Positions 8,378 through 18,172 of a DNA stretch of 64,000 bases are shown here, piece after piece. Origin of the DNA: G965200765 sp965203865 (GTDB lineage: Bacteria > Pseudomonadota > Gammaproteobacteria > Arenicellales > JAJDZL01); assembly GCA_965203865.1 (NCBI GenBank), contig OZ241916.1, positions 1,922,001 to 1,986,000 of the forward strand, given 5' to 3'. The position numbers and the translations under genes were made by a program. Positions within the stretch are counted from its first letter, which is position 1. Each line of letters begins with the position of its first letter. The notes below the pieces were generated by a model. It was not told the DNA's origin, did no database searches, and saw only the letters and a program-made list of their open reading frames with translations.

Positions 8378-9598
8378 CTATGCCGATTCCGCAACCGTCT
8401 TTGTGCGACCCAGAAGAGGACGTTCGTCAATCGGCCAATGCAACAATGCTGCGATAACCCCAAGTGCAGCGCAAATCCACCACACCAACTCGTACGACTG
8501 TGTGGCATCAAACAAAACTCCGCCAAGCCATACGCCAATAAAACTTCCTACTTGATGACTCAGGAATACAAATCCGAACAACGTTCCCATATAGCGCGGG
8601 CCAAACACCTGACTGACAATTCCCGAAGTAAGTGGAATCGTGGCAAGCCAAAGAATCCCCATAGTGGCAGCAAACACCAAGGCAGTCACTACGGTCGGAG
8701 GTGTCAACACAAAAATTGAAATTGCAATTGCACGTCCAAGATAGATCAAACTCAGAACACTTTTCTTTGTGTATTTGTTTCCCATGTAGCCTGCAACCAA
8801 CGTGCCAATCAAATTAAAAATACCAACCAGCGATAAGGCCCATGCACCAACACTGCTTGATAATCCCACATCCACCAAATACGCGGGCAAATGGATTCCA
8901 ATGAAAGTTACCTGAAATCCGCAGACAAAGAATCCCGTTGTTAACAATACATAGCCGCGGTGGTGTGCCGCCTCGACCAAAGCTTCCTTCAATGACTGAG
9001 CAGGACCGGTTTCTTCGGGCTTCCCTGACAACACCCAGGCAAACGGGATTACAGCTACCAGCATACCGGCGAGTAGCAGAATTGCCGGTATCCAGCCGTA
9101 ATTGGAAATCAGCACATTGCCGACCGGTACCAAAATAAATTGTCCAATCGATCCCGCCGACGCTCCAATTCCCAAAGCCATAGATCGCTTCTTTTCCGGA
9201 ACCGAACGGGCTATCACTGCCAGAACTAGCGCAAAGGTTGTGCCCGACAATCCGAAACCGATCAGCATTCCATTCGAAATATAGAATCCAAGCGGACTGG
9301 AAGAAGACACCATTAGTACCAGTCCGACCAAATAGCACAGCATTCCCACAAAAATGACGCGGCCGTATCCGAATCGGTCTGCAAATGCTCCGAAAAGCGG
9401 TTGTGACAATCCCCAAAAAATATTCTGAATGGCAGCAGCGAAAGCGAAAATGCTTCTTCCCCAGTCATACTGCTCTGTCACAGGTACAAGAAATACCCCC
9501 ATGGTAGATCTAATTCCAAAACCTACCAGTATGACCAGACATCCGCATGCAACAATAATAATCGGATGCCGCCAGTTGAGTTTGCTACTACTTGCCAT
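8378..9598 (-). CDS. MFS transporter (monocarboxylate/OFA-like)
   Basis: A 406-residue, 12-helix major-facilitator protein. The loop between helices 2 and 3 carries GAFADRFGYGRVIFVG, the usual MFS motif A (GxxxDRxGxxR). The N-terminus (GFGIRSTMGVFLVPVTEQYDWGRS, seen as two parts around residues 26-45) resembles the monocarboxylate/oxalate:formate antiporter branch. Substrate cannot be told. It lies 34 bp upstream of the 3-hydroxyacyl-CoA dehydrogenase on the same strand, so an acid substrate feeding beta-oxidation is possible but is inference. Confidence 0.85.
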   Translation of the reverse strand: MASSSKLNWRHPIIIVACGCLVILVGFGIRSTMGVFLVPVTEQYDWGRSIFAFAAAIQNIFWGLSQPLFGAFADRFGYGRVIFVGMLCYLVGLVLMVSSSSPLGFYISNGMLIGFGLSGTTFALVLAVIARSVPEKKRSMALGIGASAGSIGQFILVPVGNVLISNYGWIPAILLLAGMLVAVIPFAWVLSGKPEETGPAQSLKEALVEAAHHRGYVLLTTGFFVCGFQVTFIGIHLPAYLVDVGLSSSVGAWALSLVGIFNLIGTLVAGYMGNKYTKKSVLSLIYLGRAIAISIFVLTPPTVVTALVFAATMGILWLATIPLTSGIVSQVFGPRYMGTLFGFVFLSHQVGSFIGVWLGGVLFDATQSYELVWWICAALGVIAALLHWPIDERPLLGRTKTVAESA

Positions 9599-10082
9599 CG
9601 TGAATCACCAGATTGGTATTACCTTGGATTAATACCGCTTCTATTCAAAGAAATTTCTTGCCGGTCACTCGCCTAGTGAAACCAGCAAGCTTGATATCCC
9701 AGTGATATATTTAGCTGAAGAAATTTTCGACCCGTAACCGAATTGAAACTTCATCGACTTCGACAGAATGACCAACAGGTACGCACTTTTGTAAAGCACG
9801 GAAATCAAGGATTATATATAACTCCTGCAAATTTTTTACCCCGCCAACTTGCTTGAGCAAAATTTCTGCCAGTATTCAATTCAACGACAAACATAAAATC
9901 ATTTCAATAACGACAATTGATTGGAAAATGCGACTACAAAATTCATATCTATATCGTTCAATGTTATATTTGTTTGAGTTTTCAATACTGCCCGAAATAA
10001 ATCAGGCGATATATTGGAGTTGAAAATTACAAAGTTTGAACAAAACCAGCAAAACTACTTAACTGATATAAAAACGTAATCA
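9599..10082. other. AT-rich intergenic region, divergent
   Basis: 484 bp between the MFS gene (minus) and the MetY-type gene (plus). It must hold both promoters. I see no RNA gene, no convincing SAM riboswitch and no MetJ boxes. Confidence 0.6.
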
Positions 10083-11384
10083 ATGGCCAAGTCAAAGTTC
10101 ATGAGGTTCGACACAATGTCGCTTCATGCGGGGCAACGTCCCGATTCCGCCACGCGCGCACGCGCCACTCCGATTTACCAAACTGCTTCGTACGTTTTTC
10201 AAGATGTCGACCATGCCGCTTCCATTTTTAATATTGAACGTACCGGACATGTCTATTCCAGAATCACGAATCCAACAAATGCAGTTCTGGAAGAACGAAT
10301 TTCTGCCCTGGAAGGCGGCATTGGAGCAATAGCCACAGCAAGCGGTCAAGCTGCCTTACACTTGGCAATTGCAACCATTGCAAGTGCAGGCGACCACATT
10401 GTTTCATCGCAATCCATTTACGGCGGCTCGCATAACCTGCTCTCGTATACATTGCCTCGCTTTGGAATTGAAACCACCTTTGTTGACCCGGAAGATATTG
10501 ATGCTATCGAAAAAGCAATCCAACCGAATACAAGGTTAGTTTTCGGTGAAGTAGTCGGAAACCCGGGATGCGAAATTCTGGACATTGGCGGTGCTTCAGA
10601 AGTTGCACATGCTCATGGAGTGCCATTATTAATTGATTCGACTTTTACAACTCCGTATCTGTGCAAGCCCTTTGATTTCGGTGCTGATTTGATTGTTCAC
10701 TCGGCAACGAAGTTCCTGAGCGGACACGGTGTTGTAATTGGCGGGCTAGTGGTCGACAGCGGCAAGTTTGACTGGGATGCTTCCGGGAAATTCCCCACGA
10801 TGACAGAACCCTACGATGGTTTTCACGGGTTGACTTTTACAGAAGAATTCGGGCCTGCAGCATATATCACAAGAGCGCGCAAGGAAGGGGCAAGAGACTT
10901 TGGAGCATGCATGAGCCCCACGACTGCTTTCCAAGTGCTGCAAGGACTGGAAACATTGCCACTTAGAATGGAGCGCCATGTCTCCAATACGCGTAAAATT
11001 ATTGAATTTCTCAACAATCATCCTGCTGTCGAGTGGGTGAAATATCCAGAAATTCCCGATCATCCGGGGCATGAACTTTCGAAGGAGCAACTTCCATTGG
11101 GTTGCGGCGCAGTATTTTCATTTGGCATCAAAGGAGGAAGAACCGCAGGTCATAAATTTATTGACAGCTTGAATCTGTTTTCACATCTTGCCAACGTGGG
11201 GGATGCTAAATCGCTGGTAATTCATCCTGCTTCCACTACTCATCACCGGCTTGATGCCGAAGCCCTGGAATCTGCCGGAATTTCCGAAGGCTTGGTTCGG
11301 CTCTCGGTCGGGCTGGAGGACCCGGATGACCTGATTGAAGACTTGGAAACAGGCTTGCGAGCTTCCCAGCGCATCAAAAAGTAA
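10083..11384 (+). CDS. metY: O-acetylhomoserine/O-succinylhomoserine sulfhydrylase-type PLP enzyme (MetY family)
   Basis: Cys/Met-metabolism PLP-dependent enzyme, 433 residues. The start (DTMSLHAGQRPDSATRARA) and the motif PIYQTASYVFQDVDHAASIF are characteristic of the MetY branch, which makes homocysteine from O-acetylhomoserine and sulfide. The cofactor lysine is K210 in HSATKFLSGHG; the substrate/PLP-binding YSRITNPTN and SGQAALHLAI are present. The C-terminal part (FSHLANVGDAKSLVIHPASTTH) is standard for the family. Substrate choice between acetyl- and succinyl-homoserine is not visible. Confidence 0.88.
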   Translation: MAKSKFMRFDTMSLHAGQRPDSATRARATPIYQTASYVFQDVDHAASIFNIERTGHVYSRITNPTNAVLEERISALEGGIGAIATASGQAALHLAIATIASAGDHIVSSQSIYGGSHNLLSYTLPRFGIETTFVDPEDIDAIEKAIQPNTRLVFGEVVGNPGCEILDIGGASEVAHAHGVPLLIDSTFTTPYLCKPFDFGADLIVHSATKFLSGHGVVIGGLVVDSGKFDWDASGKFPTMTEPYDGFHGLTFTEEFGPAAYITRARKEGARDFGACMSPTTAFQVLQGLETLPLRMERHVSNTRKIIEFLNNHPAVEWVKYPEIPDHPGHELSKEQLPLGCGAVFSFGIKGGRTAGHKFIDSLNLFSHLANVGDAKSLVIHPASTTHHRLDAEALESAGISEGLVRLSVGLEDPDDLIEDLETGLRASQRIKK

Positions 11385-11400
11385 GCAAGAATCTTGTAGT

Positions 11401-12201
11401 ATGAGAATTGGAGTTCAAGGCGAGACCGCGTACGCATTTACTGCCGGAAAGAAAATCAACCCTGATCTTCCTTCTGTGCTGTTTGTACACGGTGCATCGC
11501 TGGATCACACTGTGTGGACTTTGCAGGCGCGATATTTTGCCCGGCACGGATTGAATGTTGTCGCTGTCGATCTGCCTGGCCATGGTCGTTCCAAAGGAGA
11601 ACCGCTGCCTACGATTGGCGCTTATGCGGATTGGCTAAAGGAGCTTCTGGACGAATTGAATCTATCCAGTGCTGTTTTTGTAGGACATAGCATGGGTTCT
11701 TTAATCGTGCTGGAAGCCGCTGCCAAGTATCCTGAACGAGCAGAAAAACTTGTACTTGTCGGAACAGCAACTCCCATGGCTGTTACAGATGAACTGCTGA
11801 ATTTTGCCAAATCGAATGACCATGAAGCCATCGACATGCTTACTGCTTGGGGGCATAGCCCATCTGCCCATTTTGGTGGCTGCGATACGCCGGGAATGTG
11901 GATGATCGGCGGATTGACACGCCTCTTTGAAAGAGGTTCACCGGGGGTTTTGTACAATGATCTCAATGCCTGCAACGACTACAGAAACGGAATCGAGTCT
12001 GCACAAAAAGTCCAATGCCAAACTATGCTGATTCTCGGTGAAAAAGATATGCTAACTCCAGTGCGTGCGACCCGAGACTTGGTAGATTCGCTAAAATTTT
12101 CTGAAGTTGTAGTCATTCCCGGAACCGGTCATACAATTATGTCGGAAAAACCGGATGTACTCCTTGACTCACTTGTACGCATAGTTCAACAAGAAGGATA
12201 A
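11401..12201 (+). CDS. Alpha/beta-hydrolase
   Basis: 266-residue alpha/beta hydrolase of unknown substrate. Visible elements are the oxyanion-loop motif FVHGASLDHTVW, the VDLPGHGRS strand-loop, the nucleophile elbow GHSMGS, the acid region LILGEKDMLTP and the catalytic histidine in GTGHTIM. The open frame begins 22 codons earlier inside metY; the ATG at 11401 is preferred because the fold begins there. It ends 2 bp before the MscS gene. Confidence 0.82.
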   Translation: MRIGVQGETAYAFTAGKKINPDLPSVLFVHGASLDHTVWTLQARYFARHGLNVVAVDLPGHGRSKGEPLPTIGAYADWLKELLDELNLSSAVFVGHSMGSLIVLEAAAKYPERAEKLVLVGTATPMAVTDELLNFAKSNDHEAIDMLTAWGHSPSAHFGGCDTPGMWMIGGLTRLFERGSPGVLYNDLNACNDYRNGIESAQKVQCQTMLILGEKDMLTPVRATRDLVDSLKFSEVVVIPGTGHTIMSEKPDVLLDSLVRIVQQEG

Positions 12202-12203
12202 AG

Positions 12204-13325
12204 ATGCTTGATCGAATAATTGAAGTTTTTACAGTAAATCCTTGGGTATACCAAGTATTTATCACTCTGGTACTGACTGCTGTTGCAAGCGAGGTCCGAA
12301 GATACCTGTTCAAGTATATTGCCCGAAAATCGCGAAAGACAAAATCCATGTGGGATGATGCGCTTGTTGATGCAATTCAAAAACCTGCAGGTTTGATTAT
12401 CTGGATTGCGGGGGTTTCGCTCGCCATTGACATCGTTCATTTCGAAACCAACGCAGAGATTTTTGTCGCAGTCCCGCCGATTCGTTCTGTAGCGATCATT
12501 GCAACGCTGGGCTGGTTCCTTATCCGGCTCGTTGAAAATTTGAAGAAAACTTACGTCCAAAAAAAGAAAGCCCGCGGCGAAGACTATAACCAGGCGAATC
12601 TTGATGCCGTCGTCAAAGTGCTACGCCTTGTCATCGTGATAACTGCCGCTTTAGTTGCAATGCAGACCCTCGGATTCAGCATTGCCGGCATTTTGGCGTT
12701 TGGCGGGGTTGGCGGTATTGCGGTAGGCTTCGCTGCCAAGGAGCTTATATCAAACTTTTTCGGCGGCCTGATGCTCTATCTCGACCGCCCTTTTGTTGTC
12801 GGGGATACGATCACTTCATCCGACATGGATGTTGAAGGAACTGTAGAAGAAATTGGATGGCGGCAGACTGTGATTCGTCGATTTGATTCTCGCACGCTAT
12901 ACGTCCCGAATTCAGTATTTACAACTTTGGCTGTTCGCAACCTGACACGCCAAACCAACCGCAGAATTTTCGAGTATGTTGGTATCAGGTATGATGATTC
13001 TGCAGCGTTAACCGCTATAGTTGATGATGTACGGGCCATGCTTGAATCGCATTCTGAAATTGACAAAACCAACACTTTGATGGTCAATTTCGACCGGTTT
13101 GCACCTTCGTCATTGGATATATTTATCTACTGCTTCACTAAAACAGTGGAATGGGCTAAATACCACCAAGTGAAGCAAGAGGTATTGGTGGAAGTCATGA
13201 ATATTATTGAGAAGCACGGTGCAGAAATAGCATTTCCCACATCAACGCTGCATCTTTCAGGACCTGCCGCAAACAAGTATTCCGATGAAAACATGGTAAA
13301 ACCTGCAGACAGGCAATCAGATTAG
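12204..13325 (+). CDS. MscS-family mechanosensitive channel
   Basis: Small-conductance mechanosensitive channel of the inner membrane, 373 residues. Membrane helices lie at about residues 12-35, 60-80 and 85-110. The pore helix region (FGGVGGIAVGFAAKELISNFFGG around residues 165-190, quoted in parts GGVGGIAVGFAAKE and LISNFFGG) is the classical MscS TM3 signature. The beta domain with DRPFVVGDTI and the alpha/beta C-terminal domain follow. AAGGA precedes the ATG. A hairpin region lies just after the stop. Confidence 0.9.
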   Translation: MLDRIIEVFTVNPWVYQVFITLVLTAVASEVRRYLFKYIARKSRKTKSMWDDALVDAIQKPAGLIIWIAGVSLAIDIVHFETNAEIFVAVPPIRSVAIIATLGWFLIRLVENLKKTYVQKKKARGEDYNQANLDAVVKVLRLVIVITAALVAMQTLGFSIAGILAFGGVGGIAVGFAAKELISNFFGGLMLYLDRPFVVGDTITSSDMDVEGTVEEIGWRQTVIRRFDSRTLYVPNSVFTTLAVRNLTRQTNRRIFEYVGIRYDDSAALTAIVDDVRAMLESHSEIDKTNTLMVNFDRFAPSSLDIFIYCFTKTVEWAKYHQVKQEVLVEVMNIIEKHGAEIAFPTSTLHLSGPAANKYSDENMVKPADRQSD

Positions 13326-13330
13326 ATTTG

Positions 13331-13376
13331 TAGCACCCGGGGCAAATTTAACGCGTTAAACCTGGGTGAGGTGCTA
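13331..13376. terminator. Inverted repeat between convergent genes
   Basis: TAGCACC (13331-13337) pairs with GGTGCTA (13370-13376), enclosing the palindrome TTTAACGCGTTAAA. It lies between the MscS stop and the convergent DMT exporter, whose stop codon is inside the repeat. There is no T tract; a bidirectional terminator role is tentative. Confidence 0.35.
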
Positions 13377-14282
13377 TGCAAAATCAGACTTGCGATGCAG
13401 CTGAACTTGGCGAGATTCTTCCTTTCTGGTGACATATTCACGATGCAAGATGTAAAGGGTGCACATTACAATCAAGGTTGCACCCGTAATTGCTGATACT
13501 GTCGGCACTTCCTGAAACACAAAATATCCAACAAGTGCCATAAAAATCATTCTTGTGTAGAGAAACGGTGCAACAAAATGGGCATCTCCAATAGCGTACC
13601 CCTTTATGTCCAGATAGTTTCGCAATGATGAAGCCGCACCGATTACAGCCAGAATAATCCATTCATTCAAATTTGGTGATTCCCATACAATAATTGCGGG
13701 CGGCAAGCTTCCCACTGACAGGATAACGGTGAAGTAGAACAAAATGGTTCCAGGTCGTTCAGTTTCCGACAGTTGTTTCCCCAATATCAGCACAAGTGCA
13801 AATGAAAATGATGCCAGTATTGGAGCAAGCAGGTCTAAATGAAACGGCTCCGGCAGATAGCCAATCACGCCCAATGCACCGATAAAACCCAGTATTGAAG
13901 CCACCACACGACGAGGACCGATCTTCTCGCCTAGCATGGGGCCGCTCAACGCAGTAACAAAAAGAGGAGTAGTAAAGAATAATGCTGTTACTGTCACCAA
14001 TGGTAAAATCATTATTGAATAGAATCCACAATTAATCGCCAGTACGCCCAGAACACCTCGTAGAAGATGAATCTTCCATTTGGATGTTCGTACAGAATAG
14101 TCGGCGCGAGGGAATATAAAAACTGATGCAATTAACAGACCAAGAACACCCCGTAAAAACACGGTTTGCGCTGAGTGAATACTGCCTGCCAGTTCATGAA
14201 CTCCGCCACTCATTACTGTAGCTGCTGCGGCGGATAAAACAATCCACCCGGCTCCGCGGATATTATTGGCTGCGGTGGCCAC
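13374..14282 (-). CDS. DMT-superfamily (EamA) transporter
   Basis: 302-residue integral membrane protein with ten hydrophobic segments arranged as two EamA halves; the first half carries FLRGVLGLLIASVFIF and the second PFLYTRMIFMALVGYFVFQE. The family exports amino acids, nucleobases or other small metabolites. Substrate unknown. Divergent from the SDR gene. Confidence 0.82.
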   Translation of the reverse strand: MATAANNIRGAGWIVLSAAAATVMSGGVHELAGSIHSAQTVFLRGVLGLLIASVFIFPRADYSVRTSKWKIHLLRGVLGVLAINCGFYSIMILPLVTVTALFFTTPLFVTALSGPMLGEKIGPRRVVASILGFIGALGVIGYLPEPFHLDLLAPILASFSFALVLILGKQLSETERPGTILFYFTVILSVGSLPPAIIVWESPNLNEWIILAVIGAASSLRNYLDIKGYAIGDAHFVAPFLYTRMIFMALVGYFVFQEVPTVSAITGATLIVMCTLYILHREYVTRKEESRQVQLHRKSDFA

Positions 14283-14364
14283 TTAGTTGTTCAATCGGCT
14301 CATACTGCCGCCAATGACTGTAAATTGTATTAACAATTAATTTACCAATTCGGAGGTAAAAACT

Positions 14365-15147
14365 ATGAATCTTGGACTTGAAGGAAAGAACGCTATTATA
14401 TGCGCGTCAAGCAAGGGACTTGGCAAAGGTTGCGCGAAAGCCTTGGCGCAAGAAGGAGTAAATGTCTGGATGAATGGCAGAACAAGTGAAACCCTTGAAA
14501 ACGCGGTGAAAGAAGTCAAAAGCGTTGCCAAGGGAGGCAGCGTTACCGGTATTTGCTGCGATGTGACCACTGAAGAAGGTCGAAACACAGTATTGAATGC
14601 AATCTCCAATCCCGATATTCTGGTTAACAATGCCGGCGGGCCACCGCCCGGATACTTTCGTGAATGGGGGACCCAAGAGTGGAGCACCGCAGTGAACAAC
14701 AATATGCTGACTCCGATCGACTTCATTAACCGAGTCGTTGACGGAATGATTGAGCGCGGGTTTGGTCGCATTGTGAATATCACTTCCTCCTCGGTGAAAT
14801 CCCCTATTCCGCAACTCGGGCTTTCCAATGGTGCACGCGCCGGCTTGACAGGTTTTGTTGCAGGAACATCAAGGCAAATCGCTCATCATAATGTCACAAT
14901 TAATAACATTCTGCCTGGTCGCTTCGACACTGACCGTTTGCGGTCTACCTATGAGCATGCCGCAAGAGACGGGCAGAGTTCTGTGGAAGAACTAATGGAG
15001 CAGGGAAAAGAACCCATTCCCGCCAAAAGATTTGGAAATGCAGACGAGTTTGGAGCACTATGTGCATTCTTGTGCAGTCAGCATGCCAGCTACATTACCG
15101 GACAAAATATTCTCATTGACGGAGGACTTGTCCCGCTTACCCAGTGA
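14365..15147 (+). CDS. Short-chain dehydrogenase/reductase, BKR-like, atypical active site
   Basis: 260-residue SDR with a good RBS (GGAGG) upstream. The NAD(P)-binding glycine motif appears as SSKGLGKG and the NNAG motif is intact (DILVNNAGGPPP). The strand with the catalytic serine is INVITSS-like (RIVNITSSSVK). Where most SDRs have YxxxK, this protein reads GLSNGARAGLTG, so neither the tyrosine nor the lysine is present. This is the pattern of a known group annotated as 3-oxoacyl-ACP-reductase-like proteins. The closing IDGGLVPLTQ is standard. Reaction unknown. Confidence 0.8.
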   Translation: MNLGLEGKNAIICASSKGLGKGCAKALAQEGVNVWMNGRTSETLENAVKEVKSVAKGGSVTGICCDVTTEEGRNTVLNAISNPDILVNNAGGPPPGYFREWGTQEWSTAVNNNMLTPIDFINRVVDGMIERGFGRIVNITSSSVKSPIPQLGLSNGARAGLTGFVAGTSRQIAHHNVTINNILPGRFDTDRLRSTYEHAARDGQSSVEELMEQGKEPIPAKRFGNADEFGALCAFLCSQHASYITGQNILIDGGLVPLTQ

Positions 15148-17560
15148 ATTCATAATTTGCCAAGGCTGGCGACAGCTCCAACTTTATTGATTCAGGAAGC
15201 AGGCAAAGCTCGTCGTTGCAAGCCTGCAAGTCTACTGTTACTACAGGAGCAGTTGCCGACTCATTTGTTCGCTTGAATTTTATCGGTATGAAAACGCGGT
15301 CAGAATACACAGACAGCTGGCCTGATTGAAATGCCGCTTCAATCAAACTACCATCGGGATAGTCAATGTCTGCTATTTTCCAACCCGAATTTGGGTCAAT
15401 GCTTAATTGGGTAGCAATCAGATTTTTCGTCAAAGGCGAGCTGGAGTTGATGTGCCAATTGCTGTTCATTTGAATTTGCACGTTGGCTTCAAGATATTCA
15501 GCTGATTGCTTCACTACTCGTCCGTATGCAGAAACATTTCCCGCGGCGGCAAATTCGCGCTCCCCAACTTGGCCAGAATCCAACTCCAGCAACCCCGCCA
15601 GTGCGTAGGTGAAACTTATCGGAGACTCCGCAATTTCATTACTGAATGCTCTGATAATCTGATTCGCCCGCGCCTTGTAAACGGATTTACCCGTTCGCTG
15701 GAATAGTGCAGCAAATGCTTTTACCGCCACTGAATTTCCGGATGGCAACGCGTTGTCATAACGGTCTTTCTGCCTGGCTATCAAATTCTTGGCTTCTTCC
15801 AATTCCGCTGTATATAACCCGCCATTTGCTTCATCCCAAAATCTTTCCAACATGTCTTCTGCAAGTATTTCGCTTCTCTCCAGCCATTTGCGGTCCATGG
15901 TTTGATCATACAGTTTTATCATTGCTTCCAGAAAATAGGCGTAATCACCAAGCTTGCCTGCAACAGATGACTCGCCACTGAGATAAATTCGCAGCAATTT
16001 CCCTTCATCTGTGCGATTGTATTTCCATAAAAATTCCGCGGCCTTCTCAGCAGCTGCAAGATATCGCTCATTGTTCAGAATTCGGTGTGCTTCTGAGAGC
16101 GTCGTAATCATCATGCCATTCCAGGCGGTAATTGCCTTTTTATCAAGAAAGGGTTTCTCGCGCTGATTGCGAGCAGCGAGCAGTATTTTTCGAAATTCAT
16201 CAACACTGTTCACCAGTAATTCCGGTTTTAATTGCAAATTTTCTGCATGATTTTCCAGGGACTGCGCAAGATGGAATATGTTCTTTCCTTCGAAATTCCC
16301 CCGCTCGGTAATGCCGTACAGTTCAATAATCAATTCAGCGTCTTCCTTGCTAAACAAAGAATAAATTTCATCCGGCGTCCAGATAAAGTATTCCCCTTCC
16401 TCGCCGCCACTGTCAGCATCGGTCGCAGAGTAGAATATTCCGTTTGAATCCGTCAATTCTCGAAGCACATATTCAAGCAGCTGCTCCGCCACACGACGAA
16501 AAAGAGGATCTCCTGTTAACCAATACCCGTAGAGATAAGCCCGTCCGAGGTGAGCCTGATTGTAGAGCATTTTCTCAAAATGAGGAACCAGCCATTCTAC
16601 ATCAACTGTATAGCGATGAAAGCCGCCGCCTATATGATCCCGGATTCCGCCAAGCGCCATTTCTGTCAGGCGTTGATTCGACAATTTCAGGGCCGCCTCG
16701 TTGTTGTCTCGCATGGCAATGTCCAGCAGCAGAAACAATTCGGATTCTCTCGGAAAACGATTTCCGTCGACTTCAAAATCGTCAATCGATTTCTGCCGAT
16801 TTGCAATCTCGGCAACCACTTGATTGATTTCCGTTTCACCAATTTCAGTATCTGACGCAGCAGCCAGTGAATAGTCTCTGACAATCGCAGAAATTTGCTT
16901 TGCAATTTCTATGGTTTGGGGCTGACTGTCTTTCCATACTTCACCTACTCGCCGTATCAGCGCTTCGAAATTCTCTGGAGGAAAGTAGATCCCCCCGTAA
17001 AACGGGTCGCCATCTGGAGTTACAAACACATTTAGCGGCCACCCTCCCCTTCCGGAAATTACTTGCATCGCAGTAATATAGATTTCATCAATCTCCGGGT
17101 GAATCTCCCGGTCTATCTTGACTGGAACCACGGTACGATTGATGATTTCCGCCATATACTCATTGTCGTAGGTTTCATGCTCCATGACATGGCACCAGTG
17201 GCAAGTGGAGTAGCCGATTGACAACAGCAATGGAATATTGTGTTTTTTTGCGACTTCAAATGCTTCCTCTCCCCATGGATACCAGTTGACCGGATTGTGG
17301 GCATGCTGGCGTAAATAGGGGGAATGCTCCATAATCAGCCTGTTTACGTACACTGGGGTGCCATCGTCCCGGATGAATTGAGTACGAAAAACCTCTTCCG
17401 AATTCCGAGCCGAGTAAGCGTGTTCTAGCTGGGATTTCAAATTGCCGGTAAATCCCTCCGTTCCGGGAAGAGTTGAAAAATCAAAGGCGTTTGCCCCCCG
17501 AAATGTTGCAACCATTAACGCAACAAAAAAATATGGAAAAAGAATATGAAAATTTTTCAC
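15137..17560 (-). CDS. Exported DUF255 thioredoxin-like protein with C-terminal DsbD-like domain
   Basis: From a GTG at 17560 (4-bp overlap with the rhomboid stop) the product has 807 residues and a signal peptide (MKNFHILFPYFFVALMVATF, AxA site near residues 23-25). The DUF255/thioredoxin-like domain holds HSPYLRQHAHNPVNWYPWGE and the CxxC motif CHWC (residues 120-123), then the (alpha/alpha)6 barrel region typical of YyaL/SPATA20 proteins. The last ~120 residues resemble the DsbD N-terminal domain: NSNWHINSSSP, then LQACNDELCLLPESIKLEL with a cysteine pair. Most DUF255 proteins are cytosolic and lack this tail. A periplasmic redox role is likely. The open frame extends 41 codons upstream across the rhomboid gene; that part is rejected. 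Confidence 0.8.
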   Translation of the reverse strand: MKNFHILFPYFFVALMVATFRGANAFDFSTLPGTEGFTGNLKSQLEHAYSARNSEEVFRTQFIRDDGTPVYVNRLIMEHSPYLRQHAHNPVNWYPWGEEAFEVAKKHNIPLLLSIGYSTCHWCHVMEHETYDNEYMAEIINRTVVPVKIDREIHPEIDEIYITAMQVISGRGGWPLNVFVTPDGDPFYGGIYFPPENFEALIRRVGEVWKDSQPQTIEIAKQISAIVRDYSLAAASDTEIGETEINQVVAEIANRQKSIDDFEVDGNRFPRESELFLLLDIAMRDNNEAALKLSNQRLTEMALGGIRDHIGGGFHRYTVDVEWLVPHFEKMLYNQAHLGRAYLYGYWLTGDPLFRRVAEQLLEYVLRELTDSNGIFYSATDADSGGEEGEYFIWTPDEIYSLFSKEDAELIIELYGITERGNFEGKNIFHLAQSLENHAENLQLKPELLVNSVDEFRKILLAARNQREKPFLDKKAITAWNGMMITTLSEAHRILNNERYLAAAEKAAEFLWKYNRTDEGKLLRIYLSGESSVAGKLGDYAYFLEAMIKLYDQTMDRKWLERSEILAEDMLERFWDEANGGLYTAELEEAKNLIARQKDRYDNALPSGNSVAVKAFAALFQRTGKSVYKARANQIIRAFSNEIAESPISFTYALAGLLELDSGQVGEREFAAAGNVSAYGRVVKQSAEYLEANVQIQMNSNWHINSSSPLTKNLIATQLSIDPNSGWKIADIDYPDGSLIEAAFQSGQLSVYSDRVFIPIKFKRTNESATAPVVTVDLQACNDELCLLPESIKLELSPALANYEFTG

Positions 17561-18171
17561 AACCAGTCTCTGCGGCTTCTGATCGCTACATTTTTCGCAT
17601 AAAGGTACCCCCACACGACACCTACCACAAGTCCTACAGTATGGGCAATGTTGGCCACATTGCCTATGATCCCGATCCAGCAAATAACAAACCAGACCAG
17701 CATCATTACAACAATCGCCTTATTCAATGATGCGTAGAAACGAGGATTGAACAATCCTTGCATCCATACATAGCCCAGCAGTGCGTATACGACACCGGAC
17801 ATGCCGCCAAACAAAGGACCTGTAAACAGGTGCTGCCCGACGTTCGACAAAATTCCGCTAATCAACACAAGCATGAGGAGTATGCGCGAACCCTGAATTC
17901 TTTCAACTGTGCCGCCCAAGTCCCAAAGCCAAAGCATATTGAACACAATATGAAAAATATGAAAATGGATGAAAATCGGCGTAACAAGCCGCCAAATCTG
18001 GCCGCTCATTATCTCGGAGATGCCGGTATAGTATTCTGAAATCAGCAAGGGCAGCAGTATGAACCCTATCTCTCCAAACCATGTAATCAATGTTATGAAC
18101 AAAGAAATGCCAATGAACGTATAAGTCAACGGCATTCCTGTCCTCGACAGCTGATTCAACGAAAATTCCAT
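17557..18171 (-). CDS. Rhomboid-family intramembrane serine protease
   Basis: 204-residue membrane protein with about six helices. The catalytic serine is S125 in GGMSGVVYALLGY and the catalytic histidine is H177 in NIAHTVGLVVG, so the dyad is intact. The region HFHIFHIVFNMLWLWDLG in helix 2 carries the family's His/Asn residues. The ATG at 18171 is used, right after the stop of the upstream gene (18173); the TTG 7 codons earlier would overlap it. Downstream the gene overlaps the DUF255 gene by 4 bp, so the protease and the exported thioredoxin-like protein are probably co-translated. Confidence 0.88.
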   Translation of the reverse strand: MEFSLNQLSRTGMPLTYTFIGISLFITLITWFGEIGFILLPLLISEYYTGISEIMSGQIWRLVTPIFIHFHIFHIVFNMLWLWDLGGTVERIQGSRILLMLVLISGILSNVGQHLFTGPLFGGMSGVVYALLGYVWMQGLFNPRFYASLNKAIVVMMLVWFVICWIGIIGNVANIAHTVGLVVGVVWGYLYAKNVAIRSRRDWL

Positions 18172-18172
18172 A

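Noticed and set aside
9960..10082. SAM riboswitch upstream of the MetY-type gene
   Set aside because: No conserved SAM-I or SAM-II core could be recognised in the leader.
17561..17683. Cysteine-rich N-terminal extension of the DUF255 frame (CPYCRTCGRC...), resembling a zinc ribbon
   Set aside because: It is an alternative frame of the rhomboid gene; the GTG at 17560 followed by a clear signal peptide is a better start.
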